A DNA stretch of 64,000 bases from contig VRVR01000020.1 in the NCBI GenBank assembly GCA_009859145.1, positions 296,452 through 360,451 on the forward strand. Direction: 5' to 3'. The translations under genes were made by a program, and so were the position numbers. Position 1 is the stretch's first letter. The number at the start of each line of letters is the position of its first letter. Shown here piece by piece: positions 1 through 9,292 of this stretch. Source of the stretch: Andalucia godoyi. Taxonomy: Eukaryota > Discoba > Jakobea > Jakobida > Andaluciidae. Under the pieces are notes generated by a model. It saw nothing but the letters and a program-made list of their open reading frames with translations, did not search any database and had not been told where the DNA came from.

Positions 1-369
1 TATGCTCATATGTTTCCCGGGCATTCGGACCACCCCTGACAAGGCACAGCACGTGCATGTTTTAATTCTTAAAATATTAATTATCATAATGTGGTACAGA
101 AGTGGCCTTTCCCCTTATTCTGTGCCCGATATCGATATTCGTCTGTTCCACGAGAGCCAAAGAAAACATGGCCTAATTCGGGTATCTGGGGGTTTTTTTT
201 TACAACGGGCACGATTGGACAGCAGTATAGCAGAAAGTTTATGTATGTACAACAAGAGGCAGGAACCAAGAATCCGGAATACACAACAATGATACAAAAC
301 TCATAAATATAGCAATAGTAGTACAGCAACAACACAGAGGAGAAGAAGGAGAAAAAGAGGAGGAGGCTC
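1..369. other. Left-edge spacer, no gene recognised
   Basis: AT-rich stretch before the MYB-like stop codon. It probably holds the 3' untranslated region of that minus-strand gene. Short open frames here show no recognisable protein and no splice-site logic. Confidence 0.5.
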
Positions 370-1368
370 CTATTGGACAAAATCGCTATTGGAGGAGAGT
401 TCGCAATAGACGCTGAAGAGATCCAGCTTGAGCATGCAGGACTGATCCTCGCCGACGGAGTGAGAAAACGTAAACGATGCACCCGGGGCAACCTGAGACG
501 GGGTTGGGTTTGGATACTCGGGAAATGCAATTGTCTTGTACAACGAATCCACATCGAATCCAAACAGATTCGTGCTGCTGGTGCTGTTGATAGTAGACAA
601 GGAAGACAGGTAAGAGTGGTGCGTACCGATCGCGGGCTTTTGACAGATGTTTTGTTTCTGCTGCTGCTGCTGTTGTTGTTGTTGATCCGAGATATCCGAC
701 ACCATCATCGCCTTTGTTTGGCCAGTTGGGACGAACTGCATACCAGCCATCCACTTATCGTCTACCTGCACGTTTGCCAAGTCGAGACCAGGACTGATCT
801 CCATTGTGACGGACTCCATTGACGCCGGACTCGATCCAGATGATATTACAGAGTTGTCGACTTCTTCAACGTTTGTGAGTTGGAATGAATTTCTCTTGCT
901 CTTTGACTCTGCGTTGGACAGACGCTGGAAGTACGTATATGCGTGGTTCTTGACTTGGCGCGGCGACCGCGTCTTCATCAGTCGAGAGATTGCAGCCCAC
1001 TTCCCGCGGCCACAGACCCGAAGGGACTCTTCAAACATCCTCTCTTCGTCTGCAGACCAGGGTTTTTTGTGTGTGTCCACTCCCGTTGGAGCCTCTTTGA
1101 AGGACTTGACACCCCCGCGACTGCTGCCCGACAACGAGGTCGTTGACAACTTGCGCCCCATTCGTGACTGCGAGCTGTCCGCTGCAGCAGCACACGAACT
1201 GTTGTATGCACCGACCGTGTGCGACAGGGGCATCGTGTTGTCGGCAGAGGGAAATGCGGGAAGTGATGCAGACTCATCGGCAAAGTGGTCTGGTGACCCG
1301 TTCGCAATGAGAAACGAAAGCAGCAACGCAGGCTGGGCGTCGGCGTTGTAGGCCAGTGGAGTGAGCAT
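370..1368 (-). CDS. Single-repeat MYB/SANT transcription factor, SHAQKYF-like
   Basis: Predicted nuclear DNA-binding regulator of 332 residues. One MYB/SANT repeat lies at about residues 102-150. It begins KKPWSADEERMFEE, has the second helix GRGKWAAISRLMKTRSP, and ends in the recognition-helix block VKNHAYTYF. That block is a variant of the SHAQKYF signature of plant and protist single-MYB proteins. The third tryptophan is replaced by tyrosine, as in that subfamily. The flanks are Ser- and Ala-rich, and a nine-residue glutamine run lies near residue 230. I used the ATG at 1366-1368, because the open frame upstream reads through a long polypyrimidine stretch. An alternative start through an upstream exon at 1656-1871 is in phase and is discussed under the adjacent spacer. 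Target genes cannot be inferred. Confidence 0.8.
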   Translation of the reverse strand: MLTPLAYNADAQPALLLSFLIANGSPDHFADESASLPAFPSADNTMPLSHTVGAYNSSCAAAADSSQSRMGRKLSTTSLSGSSRGGVKSFKEAPTGVDTHKKPWSADEERMFEESLRVCGRGKWAAISRLMKTRSPRQVKNHAYTYFQRLSNAESKSKRNSFQLTNVEEVDNSVISSGSSPASMESVTMEISPGLDLANVQVDDKWMAGMQFVPTGQTKAMMVSDISDQQQQQQQQQKQNICQKPAIGTHHSYLSSLSTINSTSSTNLFGFDVDSLYKTIAFPEYPNPTPSQVAPGASFTFSHSVGEDQSCMLKLDLFSVYCELSSNSDFVQ

Positions 1369-2959
1369 GTCGGAAGACAGCAGGAGCAGATGCAGGAAAA
1401 GAAAAGAAAAAAAAAGGATGTGGAACGGAACGAAGGAACCGCAAGGAAACCGTGAGTGTGCACAAATCAAAAGGAAGTCAGTATCAGTGGAGAAGAGGGC
1501 GGAGGGGGGTTTAGGAGAGGAGAAGGGGGATAAAGGCGTGGAGAGAAGGCGAAGAAAAACAAAACGGAGATGCTTCGTCTTCGTTTACCAGGTTGTTTAC
1601 TCCATGTCGGAAGAAAAGGGGGACAGAAAAACCGTCGAGCAACGAGTATGCTCACCTCGCAGACGGATTTGCTTGCATTTTCACAGAGCGCTCTCCAAGC
1701 GCAGTGAGTGGGTACGAGCAATGATCCGCCTTTGGCACTTCTCGGTCTTCGTCCGCACAGAGCTTTGAAGCAGCTTGTAGCAACACAGCGAGGACCTATT
1801 TCGATAGTGGGCCCATGGGCGGCAAAAGGACGTGCAGGCAATTTGTCTGCAAGGGAAATTACCGTGCCCATGCAGCTTGTGGTCGGAACTCCTCCGTCGG
1901 ATTTCTAACAGGAGGACGTGCCGGCTCGCGCTGTGCGAGGAACGGCAGAGATGCTGCTCCGACGTGATTCCGGAAAGGCTACGTCTTGTTGTCGGCAACT
2001 GATGGTTGGCGGCTTCGTCACATTGCTGCCTGCACCCACTGACAGTCTGCTTGCACATTTGCGATCCTTCTAAAGACACAAGCGAACCCACTGCTTGAGG
2101 TTTCGTGATGGATGCAATGCTCTGTGTAAGCACTTCAAGCGGAGACGTATTGGCGCACGGCGACGACGGCGACGCAGACGCTGATCGAATTCGACCAATG
2201 GGGACACGCCAGAAGTTGTTGTGTTTCGATCTGAATCATCTTTTCGTGCAAGCGATCCGCGGAAGGCCCGAACGGGTAATGGCAAACGGGTGATTTTTTA
2301 CTGGTATGTGCTCAGAGCGGGGGGGCGAAGGTGGTCTTTTCTCCTTTCTCAACAACTATGCAAACAAAAACAAAAACAAAAACAAAAAAACCCTGCACGT
2401 CTTGGCTGCTGAACAAAAAACAACAATACAAAGCAGTGGAAGCTGGATCATGTTTCATGTATGTTCCCAGTCGAGATTGAATGCGGTCCGGAAAAAAAAA
2501 CAGTACTATAAATGATAATAAATGCATAAAAAGCCAGTAAAGTGTAACATTAAAAAACAAGGCGTGGCAACGGGCAACACAATAGTCCTTTCGCGGCCTG
2601 TTCCTCGTTCTTTGCTCCATGGCCCCCCGGCTTCCCGTTCTTTTTGGCACCTTGGTTCAAAACATGGGCGCACTGCGCACGCTGCACATCCTGCACAGCT
2701 TCCCGCCGCGCCTTGTCGTTGCGACGCTCGTAGTGCGCGCTTTTTCGGAATCAAATGGACGATAATCGCTTTCCGAATCCGCGAACTTTTATGCTTTGGT
2801 ATGTTTTTAATAATTATAATTATGTTGTTTCAGCGCTTTTTTTTTTCCAGTCCAGCATTTGAGGAAGCGAAAAGAGGACCAAGCGGCTAATCTTTCGTTC
2901 AACACGGTTACTTGTGACTTTTTGGAAACGCAGGCGTCAGGAGAAAGCAAGACAGGAGA
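1369..2959. other. Spacer between divergent MYB and AAMP-like genes, with a possible upstream MYB exon
   Basis: No gene is recognised with confidence. On the minus strand an ATG at 1871 opens 72 codons ending at 1656, directly followed by GTGAGC. From about 1572 down to 1335 the minus strand contains no AG dinucleotide until CAG at 1335-1333. That CAG would join in phase 0 to the MYB frame at 1332, giving a 392-residue product. Against this, the intron would be 323 nt and its donor is not the GTATGY used elsewhere here. A plus-strand open frame at 2108-2293 (61 codons) is unsupported. The AAACA-rich patch at 2360-2390 is simple sequence. Confidence 0.3.
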
Positions 2960-4570
2960 ATGGAAGACGACAGGCTTGGGTCTTCTGAACTTCCCGATGA
3001 TATGATTGAGCGTCTTGAAGGAGGGAACGACGACGGGGAGCTTGACGAGGCGGAAGGGGATTTTCTGGATCCCAGCGACGGGAATGTGATTTATCTGGAT
3101 GAGTACGCGGGAGAGGACGATGGCGTTGACGACGAGGGCCGCGATCCTGATGTTTCTGACGCGCGTGCTGAGAATGAGGTGGAGCCGGAGGATATGGAGG
3201 ATCTTGTAGACGATTCTTTTGCGAGAGTCCAAGCCCATTCCTCGGCGGTGGTCGCTGTTGCGTTTTCGCCTGTCGACGACGGCCTTATCGCAACAGGGGC
3301 GTGTGATGACAAGGGATTTGTGTATCACTTTGGAGCCGCTGGCGCCGAGTTTGATGATCCGCTGCTTACCATGACGGGATTCAAAGACACCATCTCTGCA
3401 CTTGCATTTTCCTTTGACGGCGCGTACCTTGCAGCCGGTGGGCTTGATTCGCGAGTGGTCATTTACTCGCAGGAATCTGCAATTCATGCCACCTCGAACA
3501 GCACCAGCACCAGCACCAGCACCAGCAGTAGCACCAGCAGCGGTGGCGGACATGATGGCGAGAAGAGTCCCGAAAAGAGTTTGAAGCGCGAGCGGGTGCT
3601 GCCGTCGAAGTGGAAAATAGCAGTGGAGATTGAGGGACCACAAGCGGGCATTGAGTGGTTTTCGTGGCATCCACGTGGCCCCGTGTTGCTCGCAGGACTC
3701 GAGGACGGGTCGTTGTGGATGTGGAAGATTCCCCAGGGTACATACATGCAGACATTCTGGGGACATACGGGTCGGTGTGTTGCGGGATCGTTCACTGCGG
3801 ATGGCAAGCTGGCGGTTTCCGCTTCCGAGGATGGAACGGTTCGCATTTGGAATCCAAAGACTGGCTCTGCAATGCATACTATCCAAGGATTTGAACTTCA
3901 TGGGAACAAGGAGTCGTTCAAGATGCCGTCCCGCAGAGACGAGGATGGCATGGAGGTCTTTGATGAGGACGAAGACGGCGATGATGATGACAGCAGCAAG
4001 AATGGCGGAATCGGCATGACCACCATCGCCGTCCATCCAGCGGATCGTGATCAAACGAGATATCTTGTGATGACCGGTGACGAGTCTGGAACAGTGTGTC
4101 TGTTGCATGCGGACCAGGGCAAGGTTCTCAAGCGTTTCCTGCATGTGCATCGCATGGGTACAAACAAGCTTCTTACTTCCAGCGCAGAATCCTCTGGCGC
4201 GATCCCCTCTGTGGAATGTGTTGGGTTTTCTCCAAAGTTTGCGTTTGCCGCCTCGGGCGGGATGGACGGTAAGCTTATCATCTGGGATCTGACTGCGATG
4301 GTCGTCCGGTCCGAGTTGCTGCATCCCGCAGGTGTCACACGGCTTGCCTGGCATCCAGAGGAATGCTGGGTGTGGACGTCGTGTGCAGACGGAATGGTTC
4401 GACTGTGGGATGCTCGTGCAGGAACGCTCATCAGAAAATTTTCTGGACATGAAGACGTGATCATGTCCCTTGCGGTCAGCGGAAATGGAAACAGAGCAGT
4501 CACCGGAGACGATGCCGGGGTGTCCATTGTATTCGACAAGTCGTTTGTTCAATCTGCGGAATCGCAATAA
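2960..4570 (+). CDS. AAMP: WD40-repeat protein, AAMP / Sqt1-like
   Basis: Probable orthologue of angio-associated migratory cell protein. Its yeast counterpart Sqt1 is a dedicated chaperone for ribosomal protein uL16 (Rpl10) during 60S assembly. The 536-residue product starts with a strongly acidic tail (about residues 1-85), as in the family. It then forms a beta-propeller of about seven or eight WD40 blades, with dipeptides such as GTVRIWNPKTG near 295, GKLIIWDL near 440 and GMVRLWDARAG near 480. Two low-complexity insertions interrupt the propeller: a Thr-Ser repeat near residues 175-195 and an acidic stretch near 325-350. The ATG follows an A-rich leader. Family assignment rests on architecture and the acidic N-terminus. 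Another WD40 family is possible but less likely. Confidence 0.8.
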   Translation: MEDDRLGSSELPDDMIERLEGGNDDGELDEAEGDFLDPSDGNVIYLDEYAGEDDGVDDEGRDPDVSDARAENEVEPEDMEDLVDDSFARVQAHSSAVVAVAFSPVDDGLIATGACDDKGFVYHFGAAGAEFDDPLLTMTGFKDTISALAFSFDGAYLAAGGLDSRVVIYSQESAIHATSNSTSTSTSTSSSTSSGGGHDGEKSPEKSLKRERVLPSKWKIAVEIEGPQAGIEWFSWHPRGPVLLAGLEDGSLWMWKIPQGTYMQTFWGHTGRCVAGSFTADGKLAVSASEDGTVRIWNPKTGSAMHTIQGFELHGNKESFKMPSRRDEDGMEVFDEDEDGDDDDSSKNGGIGMTTIAVHPADRDQTRYLVMTGDESGTVCLLHADQGKVLKRFLHVHRMGTNKLLTSSAESSGAIPSVECVGFSPKFAFAASGGMDGKLIIWDLTAMVVRSELLHPAGVTRLAWHPEECWVWTSCADGMVRLWDARAGTLIRKFSGHEDVIMSLAVSGNGNRAVTGDDAGVSIVFDKSFVQSAESQ

Positions 4571-4826
4571 TTAAATGAATAAAATAACAATAATAACAAT
4601 AATAGCAATAAGAATACTGCTGTCGTTTGCTGCTGTCAATTTTTTTAAAACTGGAATTTCAAACGAGAGCACCAAACACGGCGGCACTCTCCAGGATGTG
4701 TCATCTTTCAAATGACGTCGGTGCAAAGGTAGTGGGAGCTGTACATCCGGAAACAATGATTGAAGAAAAAGGGGAAAGCGAAGAAGAAGAGAGAAAGAAA
4801 AAAAGAAAGAAAAAAGAAAAACTGGA

Positions 4827-5142
4827 CTATGAGGACGTCTGGTGTGCTAGAAACTTTGCCCATGCTTTTTGCAGAGCTGTTTGTTGCTCGTAGTTTGCCG
4901 CGATGGTTTCGAGATCACTCTCTCTATACATCCCACGAACCCGCAAAGAAAGTAAGACCATGAACGAAACGGCAAAAAATAAATACATGAAATAAATCCG
5001 AAGACTCGTGCAAACTGGAAAAGAAAACGTACATTGTTCGCAGCAAAGAGTGGAATGTGGACATTGTTTTCCGTATGGACTGGAGAGTCGCAAGTTCCTC
5101 TGCAGGAGTCGCAAACATTGAGTCTGTTGCGACGACACTCAT
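4827..5142 (-). CDS. DAD2: Two-exon small coiled-coil protein, DASH/Dam1-complex Dad2-like
   Basis: Reconstructed from two exons: 5142-5033 and 4923-4827, with a 109-nt intron from GTACGT to TATAG. The phases match (an isoleucine codon is split 2+1). The product is 68 residues and almost entirely helical, with heptad-like leucines. The core reads ELATLQSIRKTM, then LLRTIESDLETIAANYEQQ, then LQKAWAKFL. The spacing of L, IE, the L-x-x-IA block and the late tryptophan followed by a leucine resembles Dad2. Dad2 is a small subunit of the outer-kinetochore DASH/Dam1 ring that couples kinetochores to microtubules. The length is somewhat short for Dad2. The gene is tail-to-tail with the AAMP-like gene. 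Other small coiled-coil families remain possible. The gene model is firmer than the family name. Confidence 0.55.
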
Positions 5143-5851
5143 CGGTTATCTGTTCGAATTTTGAAGTATCGTTAGAGCGGAGTTGTTCCTCGCCGATAGG
5201 GCGTTCACGACGACAACAAGAAGAACCACGCGTTGAAACTCGGTCGTTCGCAGCGTTCTGTGTTCAGCCGTCTTTTGTGAATTTTCTTTTGTTGTTCCCA
5301 AGTATCACTTGATGCTAAGAATTCCCCGATGTTCCAGAATTCCCGAAGGCCTTGAGCGTCCGTAGAAAACCCAGAGGTTTCAGCACTGAGAAGTCTGAAC
5401 AGCGTGTCCTCTAAAACCGCTCACGCCACGCAGGATCTCCAAACAAATGTCTCGGTTCTCGAGCGACACCTTTCGGCCCGCTATCACACTCAACTAATAG
5501 CAGGACACATGCTCATACACACACACAACTCTCTCTCTCTCTCACTCTTTCTCACTCTCTGTCTCTTATATTGATTTTGAATTGTTTCGGCTATTGAAGC
5601 AGCACTTGAAGATTCCATGACGACTGGCGAGTACCGCTGAGGAGTTATGCATTAATTAATTTTTAAAAACCCCCAATTTCCAGGTTATCCGTCTCTCTGT
5701 TTCTTGCCACACGGTCCACCTGATTTTTCCCGGACATGATACCATTTTCCTCGGCTTCCGACTGAGCTGATATTTACTTCGCAGCTTCCAGAAAAAAAAA
5801 TCGGTGGTGTTTTTCCTCTAAAAGAATTAATTCTCTTTTGGTTGCATCGAA
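5143..5851. other. Divergent promoter region between DAD2-like and hemerythrin-like genes
   Basis: No coding potential recognised. A CA-then-CT microsatellite lies at about 5516-5568. A short A/T-rich block near 5650-5670 may serve as a promoter element. Nothing else is identifiable. Confidence 0.4.
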
Positions 5852-6529
5852 ATGGAAATGAGATCTATGACTCCTACGGTTGGGATGGACTTGAACAACC
5901 ATGAGTGTTTGATTCGCACAGCCGCAGCGACGGTCCCTGCTGCGCAAGACGGAGTCGAGTACCTTGTGCGAGAGCACGAGGAGTTTCGAGCGATGTTTGA
6001 ACGATTTCGAAAGACGAGCAACGAAGATCTTCGGTATCATCTTATCGGTACGATTGTGAAGCGGGTGGCGCAGCATGAATCGATTGAAGAACAGTCTGTG
6101 TACCCAATGTACCGAGATCGACTCCCCCACGGAAAGCACATATATGCTCGTGCGCTCACGGAAGGTGCGGCCAACAGAGACGCCCTGTGTGCACTGACAA
6201 ACCTTCTATCGGGCGCACATGGGTTTTCATCAAGCACTGCAAAATTCAAGATCCACCAGGGTGGCCCGAGCGTCCAAGGGGCTGACGAGCTGTTCTTTCG
6301 GGCTGCAGAAGCGTTCTTCATCACGGAGGAAGTCCACATGAAGCAAGAAGAGACGTGGCTTCATCAGCTGCAGTCTGAAATGACTGCTTCCGAGCTTGAA
6401 TCGCTGCATCGTACTCTCGTGCAACTCGGGCGATTCACGCCTACTCATCCTGCTCCACGCATCCCCGCCCGGCCATTGCATCGCTGCCGCAGTCTGTTTC
6501 GCAACGACTGTAGTATGCGGCCGATTTGA
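5852..6529 (+). CDS. Hemerythrin (HHE cation-binding) domain protein
   Basis: A 225-residue cytosolic protein with a four-helix HHE fold. The first helix carries His42 (REHEEF). The second has His75 and Glu79 or Glu80 in QHESIEEQSVYP, the typical H-x3-E ligand arrangement. A later helix with EEVHMKQEE supplies another ligand pair. HHE proteins bind a di-iron or similar metal centre and act in oxygen, NO or iron handling, or as structural homologues. Helices III and IV are separated by an insertion of about 50 residues, longer than usual. The C-terminal 30 residues are Pro- and Arg-rich and probably disordered. There is no signal peptide. Function beyond metal binding cannot be deduced. Confidence 0.8.
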   Translation: MEMRSMTPTVGMDLNNHECLIRTAAATVPAAQDGVEYLVREHEEFRAMFERFRKTSNEDLRYHLIGTIVKRVAQHESIEEQSVYPMYRDRLPHGKHIYARALTEGAANRDALCALTNLLSGAHGFSSSTAKFKIHQGGPSVQGADELFFRAAEAFFITEEVHMKQEETWLHQLQSEMTASELESLHRTLVQLGRFTPTHPAPRIPARPLHRCRSLFRNDCSMRPI

Positions 6530-6570
6530 TGCTTGACGACTTTCGTGCATCAACTCGTCGTAAAGCGAAT

Positions 6571-6630
6571 TTCCTTTTTCCTTTTTCCTTTCCCTTTTCC
6601 TTTTCCTTTTCCTTTTTCCCTTTTCCTTTC
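6571..6630. repeat. Pyrimidine (CCTTTT-type) tandem repeat
   Basis: Imperfect CCTTTT units just after the hemerythrin stop codon, in the probable 3' untranslated region or spacer before the eIF3k gene. Confidence 0.85.
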
Positions 6631-6808
6631 TACGTTGTAATCTGCATTTGCCTTTTTCTCCTTCTTCTTTCTCTTCTCCCGTTTATTATTCATTTGTTTA
6701 ATCCCACAGTATCCTGAGAGTCCGTGCCAGAACAGAAAGGGAACAAAGAAAAAGAACAGTGAGAAGAGGAAAAAGAAAAAGAAAACAAGGATATTGAATA
6801 CGGAGAAA

Positions 6809-7549
6809 ATGTCATCATCGTTTGAGGAGAATTTGGATGAGCAATGTCGAGGAGATCGACCGTACGACTTTCCAACGCTGCTGGATGCAGTTCGAAGCAT
6901 GCTGGTGGATGGGACCTTAACAGATAGTGGGTGTTTACTGTCTTCGATTCCGACGATATCAAAGGTGTTTACGCTTGCCTTGGCTGCGCTGCCTGAGCCG
7001 CATTTTTCTCTAGTGCGATGCCTGATGCCGTCGGCCGTGGTGGACTCGGATGCGGGGCTTACGTCTCTTTCCAGCGCGTGCGATGCGTTTGAAAAGGCCG
7101 ATTTCCCGACCGCCTGGACGCTGCTTGCTGCCGCCCATCCTCCTCATGTGGCGGCACTCGAGGCGTCTCTCCGTGCATATGTCGTCGATGTCATGGCACG
7201 CACGTGTGTGTCGCTCCCGGCTTCGGAAGCCGCTGCCATGCTCGGACTCAAGACGCAGGGTAGCACTGCTTCGTCGGATGATGCAGCGGTCGTTGCAGCG
7301 ACCATCACAGCTGCGCTTGCTACGCTTCGAAAGAGAGATCCGCAAGCGGCACCCTCGGCTGGTCTCAAGGTTTCCACTGCTTCGCAAAGCAAAGACGGCC
7401 AGCAGCGGTGGTACATCCGCTTCGAGGGCCATGGCGCGGCGTCGGCAGTTCTGGCGTCTTCGAATTCGGAAAATGCAGCGTCTCGAAGAGCGGCACCGCC
7501 TGTCGAGCAGGTTGCAAGAGCTTTCTCGGTCCTTGCCAAGGCTCGTTGA
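6809..7549 (+). CDS. EIF3K: Translation initiation factor eIF3 subunit K
   Basis: A 246-residue protein with the CSN8/PSMD8/eIF3k helical-repeat and winged-helix layout. Residues about 50-160 (FTLALAALPEPHFSLVRCLM through the AAAMLGL segment) align with human eIF3k around LLKALTNLPHTDFTLCKCMI and LLAEMLG. eIF3k pairs with eIF3l at the edge of the eIF3 octamer and is dispensable in several organisms. I chose the ATG at 6809 because no ATG lies upstream in frame near the 5' end. The C-terminal third is Ala- and Ser-rich and more divergent than usual, with the winged helix near residues 185-215 (RWYIRFEGH). Confidence 0.75.
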   Translation: MSSSFEENLDEQCRGDRPYDFPTLLDAVRSMLVDGTLTDSGCLLSSIPTISKVFTLALAALPEPHFSLVRCLMPSAVVDSDAGLTSLSSACDAFEKADFPTAWTLLAAAHPPHVAALEASLRAYVVDVMARTCVSLPASEAAAMLGLKTQGSTASSDDAAVVAATITAALATLRKRDPQAAPSAGLKVSTASQSKDGQQRWYIRFEGHGAASAVLASSNSENAASRRAAPPVEQVARAFSVLAKAR

Positions 7550-7777
7550 GCAACTGGGGCATTGTCGTCATTCGTGGAGTATAAAAGATAAAGATTTCTA
7601 AAACCTGCTTTCAAAAAGCACGCTGTTTTTAAATTTTTAAATTTTAATTTAAATAATTCTTTTTTACATTAATTTTTTACATTGATATTTTTAGCCGGGG
7701 AAGGGAGTAGACAGAAGAAACCCAGGAAGGAAAGAAAGGGGAGAAGAAGAAAAAGCACAAAGAAACACACACTCTAG

Positions 7778-9292
7778 TTATGATGATGATGAGGAGGAGG
7801 ACGACGAGGAGGACGACAATGATGATGAAGAGGTTCGGTTGACAGGAAAGAACAGAGCAGAAAAGTGCTCGGAAAGAATTGATTCGAGAGATTGGGAGAG
7901 GGAAAGCTGTGATGCAGGTGGAACGGAGTGCCAGTGCGTATGCTCGACTGCCCAACCGAGTCTGTGCAGTGCGTTGTGCAGCGCAGGGTCCATTCCGGTT
8001 GCCGAGAACATCGTGTGCTGCAATGCTGCAGCGTGTGATGGCGATGCACCTGTGGACCATGGGAACGTACCGCTGTTGCTGCTGCTGATGGGGTTGCTTC
8101 CGACGGCCGTGCTACCCAATGTGCTGCCGCCAGAGATGACTGACCGGAAGGAGTGGCCACGGGAAACAGAGCGTGCTGGAAGGAAGCCCTGCATCGAGCC
8201 GGAACTGTGCTGTGTTGGTGTTGGTGTTGGTGTTGGTGCTGGAGCTGGAGCTGGAGCTGGTGCTGGAATTGTGAGAACTGGTGGGTTTGGCGAAGTGTAT
8301 AAATTGTGGATGCTTGTCTTTGACGCGGAACGATTGCGCCACGAAACAGAGGACGAAGAACTGGAGGAGGTGGAGGAGGCAGAAGCCGCATTCGGAGATT
8401 GGGAAAACGAAAACGTCGACACGGTGGTTGGAATGGAGCCGGTGGATGAGGTGGGTGTTCCAACCGTGCCAGCCGGACCGATGACAACTGGTTCAGCGAG
8501 CACATGCAGACTGCGGTGGGGAAGCGGAATTCGTGCAGAACGCGGTGTGTTGGTCGGTATGACGTTGTTCATCTGCATAAACGCGTCCGCAGAAGGTAAT
8601 TGTGGCTGCCGCTGCGACTGCGAATTGGCATGCGGCGGGGCGTTCGTGTGGCTTGGGGGCCCGTACTGTTCCATCGCAATGACGGGCCGATGGTGCGGAT
8701 CGAATACACGACTGGACGCGGATCCTGGTGCAGGTCGGCTGGGATTGGAATACACGGACCACGAATGCGATCCTTCCTTGACAAGCTTTGTGCGCTCAAG
8801 CATATCTGCGTAGGCAGGATCCACGTCTCGAAAATGCACAGCGCTTGTGCTCGTGCTGGAATTTGAAAGTGCACTGAACGAACTGCCGATAGGGCCAGGC
8901 GGTGCTGCACTGCTTCTACCCAGCGAGAACCCCGAACATGGAAACCTTGCTGGGCGGCCAGAGGGAAGTGACCCAGTGTAGATGCAAGGCTCAAATGCTT
9001 CTCGGCAACGCCTGCACGGCGGTCCAGTGCGGTCGCATTTTTTGTGCAGACTGCGACAACGCACGCAGGAGACTGACTGTCGTCCCGACGCTGCTTCTGC
9101 GTCTGATTCAAGCAACTGAGACCGACCAGCTGCTTCATCACTCGCGTTCTCCAGAATTAAACCACTGGACGAAAATTCAGGCATGTTTGCAGAATCCTGT
9201 TCCGCAGTGGAAGAGTGTATTCGACGAGAGATGCGTCGGAGAATCGGGAGGTCCTGATCATCCTCCTTGCTGTTCTGCGACTGTTCTTGCAT
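7778..9292 (-). CDS. Fungal-type Zn2Cys6 transcription factor
   Basis: A 504-residue predicted nuclear regulator. Residues 76-103 form a binuclear zinc cluster: Cys76, Cys79, Cys86, Cys93, Cys96 and Cys103 with spacing C-x2-C-x6-C-x6-C-x2-C-x6-C. The first loop is basic (RSLHKKC). This is the Gal4-type DNA-binding domain. The rest is long, Ser/Pro-rich and mostly disordered, with alternating Pro-Ala and Pro-Thr dipeptides near residue 350 and a poly-Ser tail ending at the stop codon. No fungal middle-homology region is recognisable, so the activation or ligand domain is unknown. The start is the first ATG of the open frame. Zn2Cys6 proteins are abundant in fungi and scattered in other protists. 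Confidence 0.85.
   Translation of the reverse strand: MQEQSQNSKEDDQDLPILRRISRRIHSSTAEQDSANMPEFSSSGLILENASDEAAGRSQLLESDAEAASGRQSVSCVRCRSLHKKCDRTGPPCRRCREAFEPCIYTGSLPSGRPARFPCSGFSLGRSSAAPPGPIGSSFSALSNSSTSTSAVHFRDVDPAYADMLERTKLVKEGSHSWSVYSNPSRPAPGSASSRVFDPHHRPVIAMEQYGPPSHTNAPPHANSQSQRQPQLPSADAFMQMNNVIPTNTPRSARIPLPHRSLHVLAEPVVIGPAGTVGTPTSSTGSIPTTVSTFSFSQSPNAASASSTSSSSSSSVSWRNRSASKTSIHNLYTSPNPPVLTIPAPAPAPAPAPTPTPTPTQHSSGSMQGFLPARSVSRGHSFRSVISGGSTLGSTAVGSNPISSSNSGTFPWSTGASPSHAAALQHTMFSATGMDPALHNALHRLGWAVEHTHWHSVPPASQLSLSQSLESILSEHFSALFFPVNRTSSSSLSSSSSSSSSSSS
8205..8268. repeat. Coding GGTGTT / GGAGCT hexamer array
   Basis: Within the Zn2Cys6 gene, hexamers GGTGTT then GGAGCT on the plus strand encode the Thr-Pro and Ala-Pro dipeptide run on the minus strand. 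The length is a multiple of three, so the frame is kept. Confidence 0.8.

Noticed and set aside
2108-2293. Plus-strand frame with a HAD-phosphatase-like start (KLLCFDLNHL)
   Set aside because: Only 61 codons, and too little space before the AAMP-like gene to encode the rest of such a domain.
2807-4567. 586-codon minus-strand frame opposite the AAMP-like gene
   Set aside because: It mirrors the WD40 coding region, starts at or beyond that gene's stop codon and has no domain; a codon-bias shadow.
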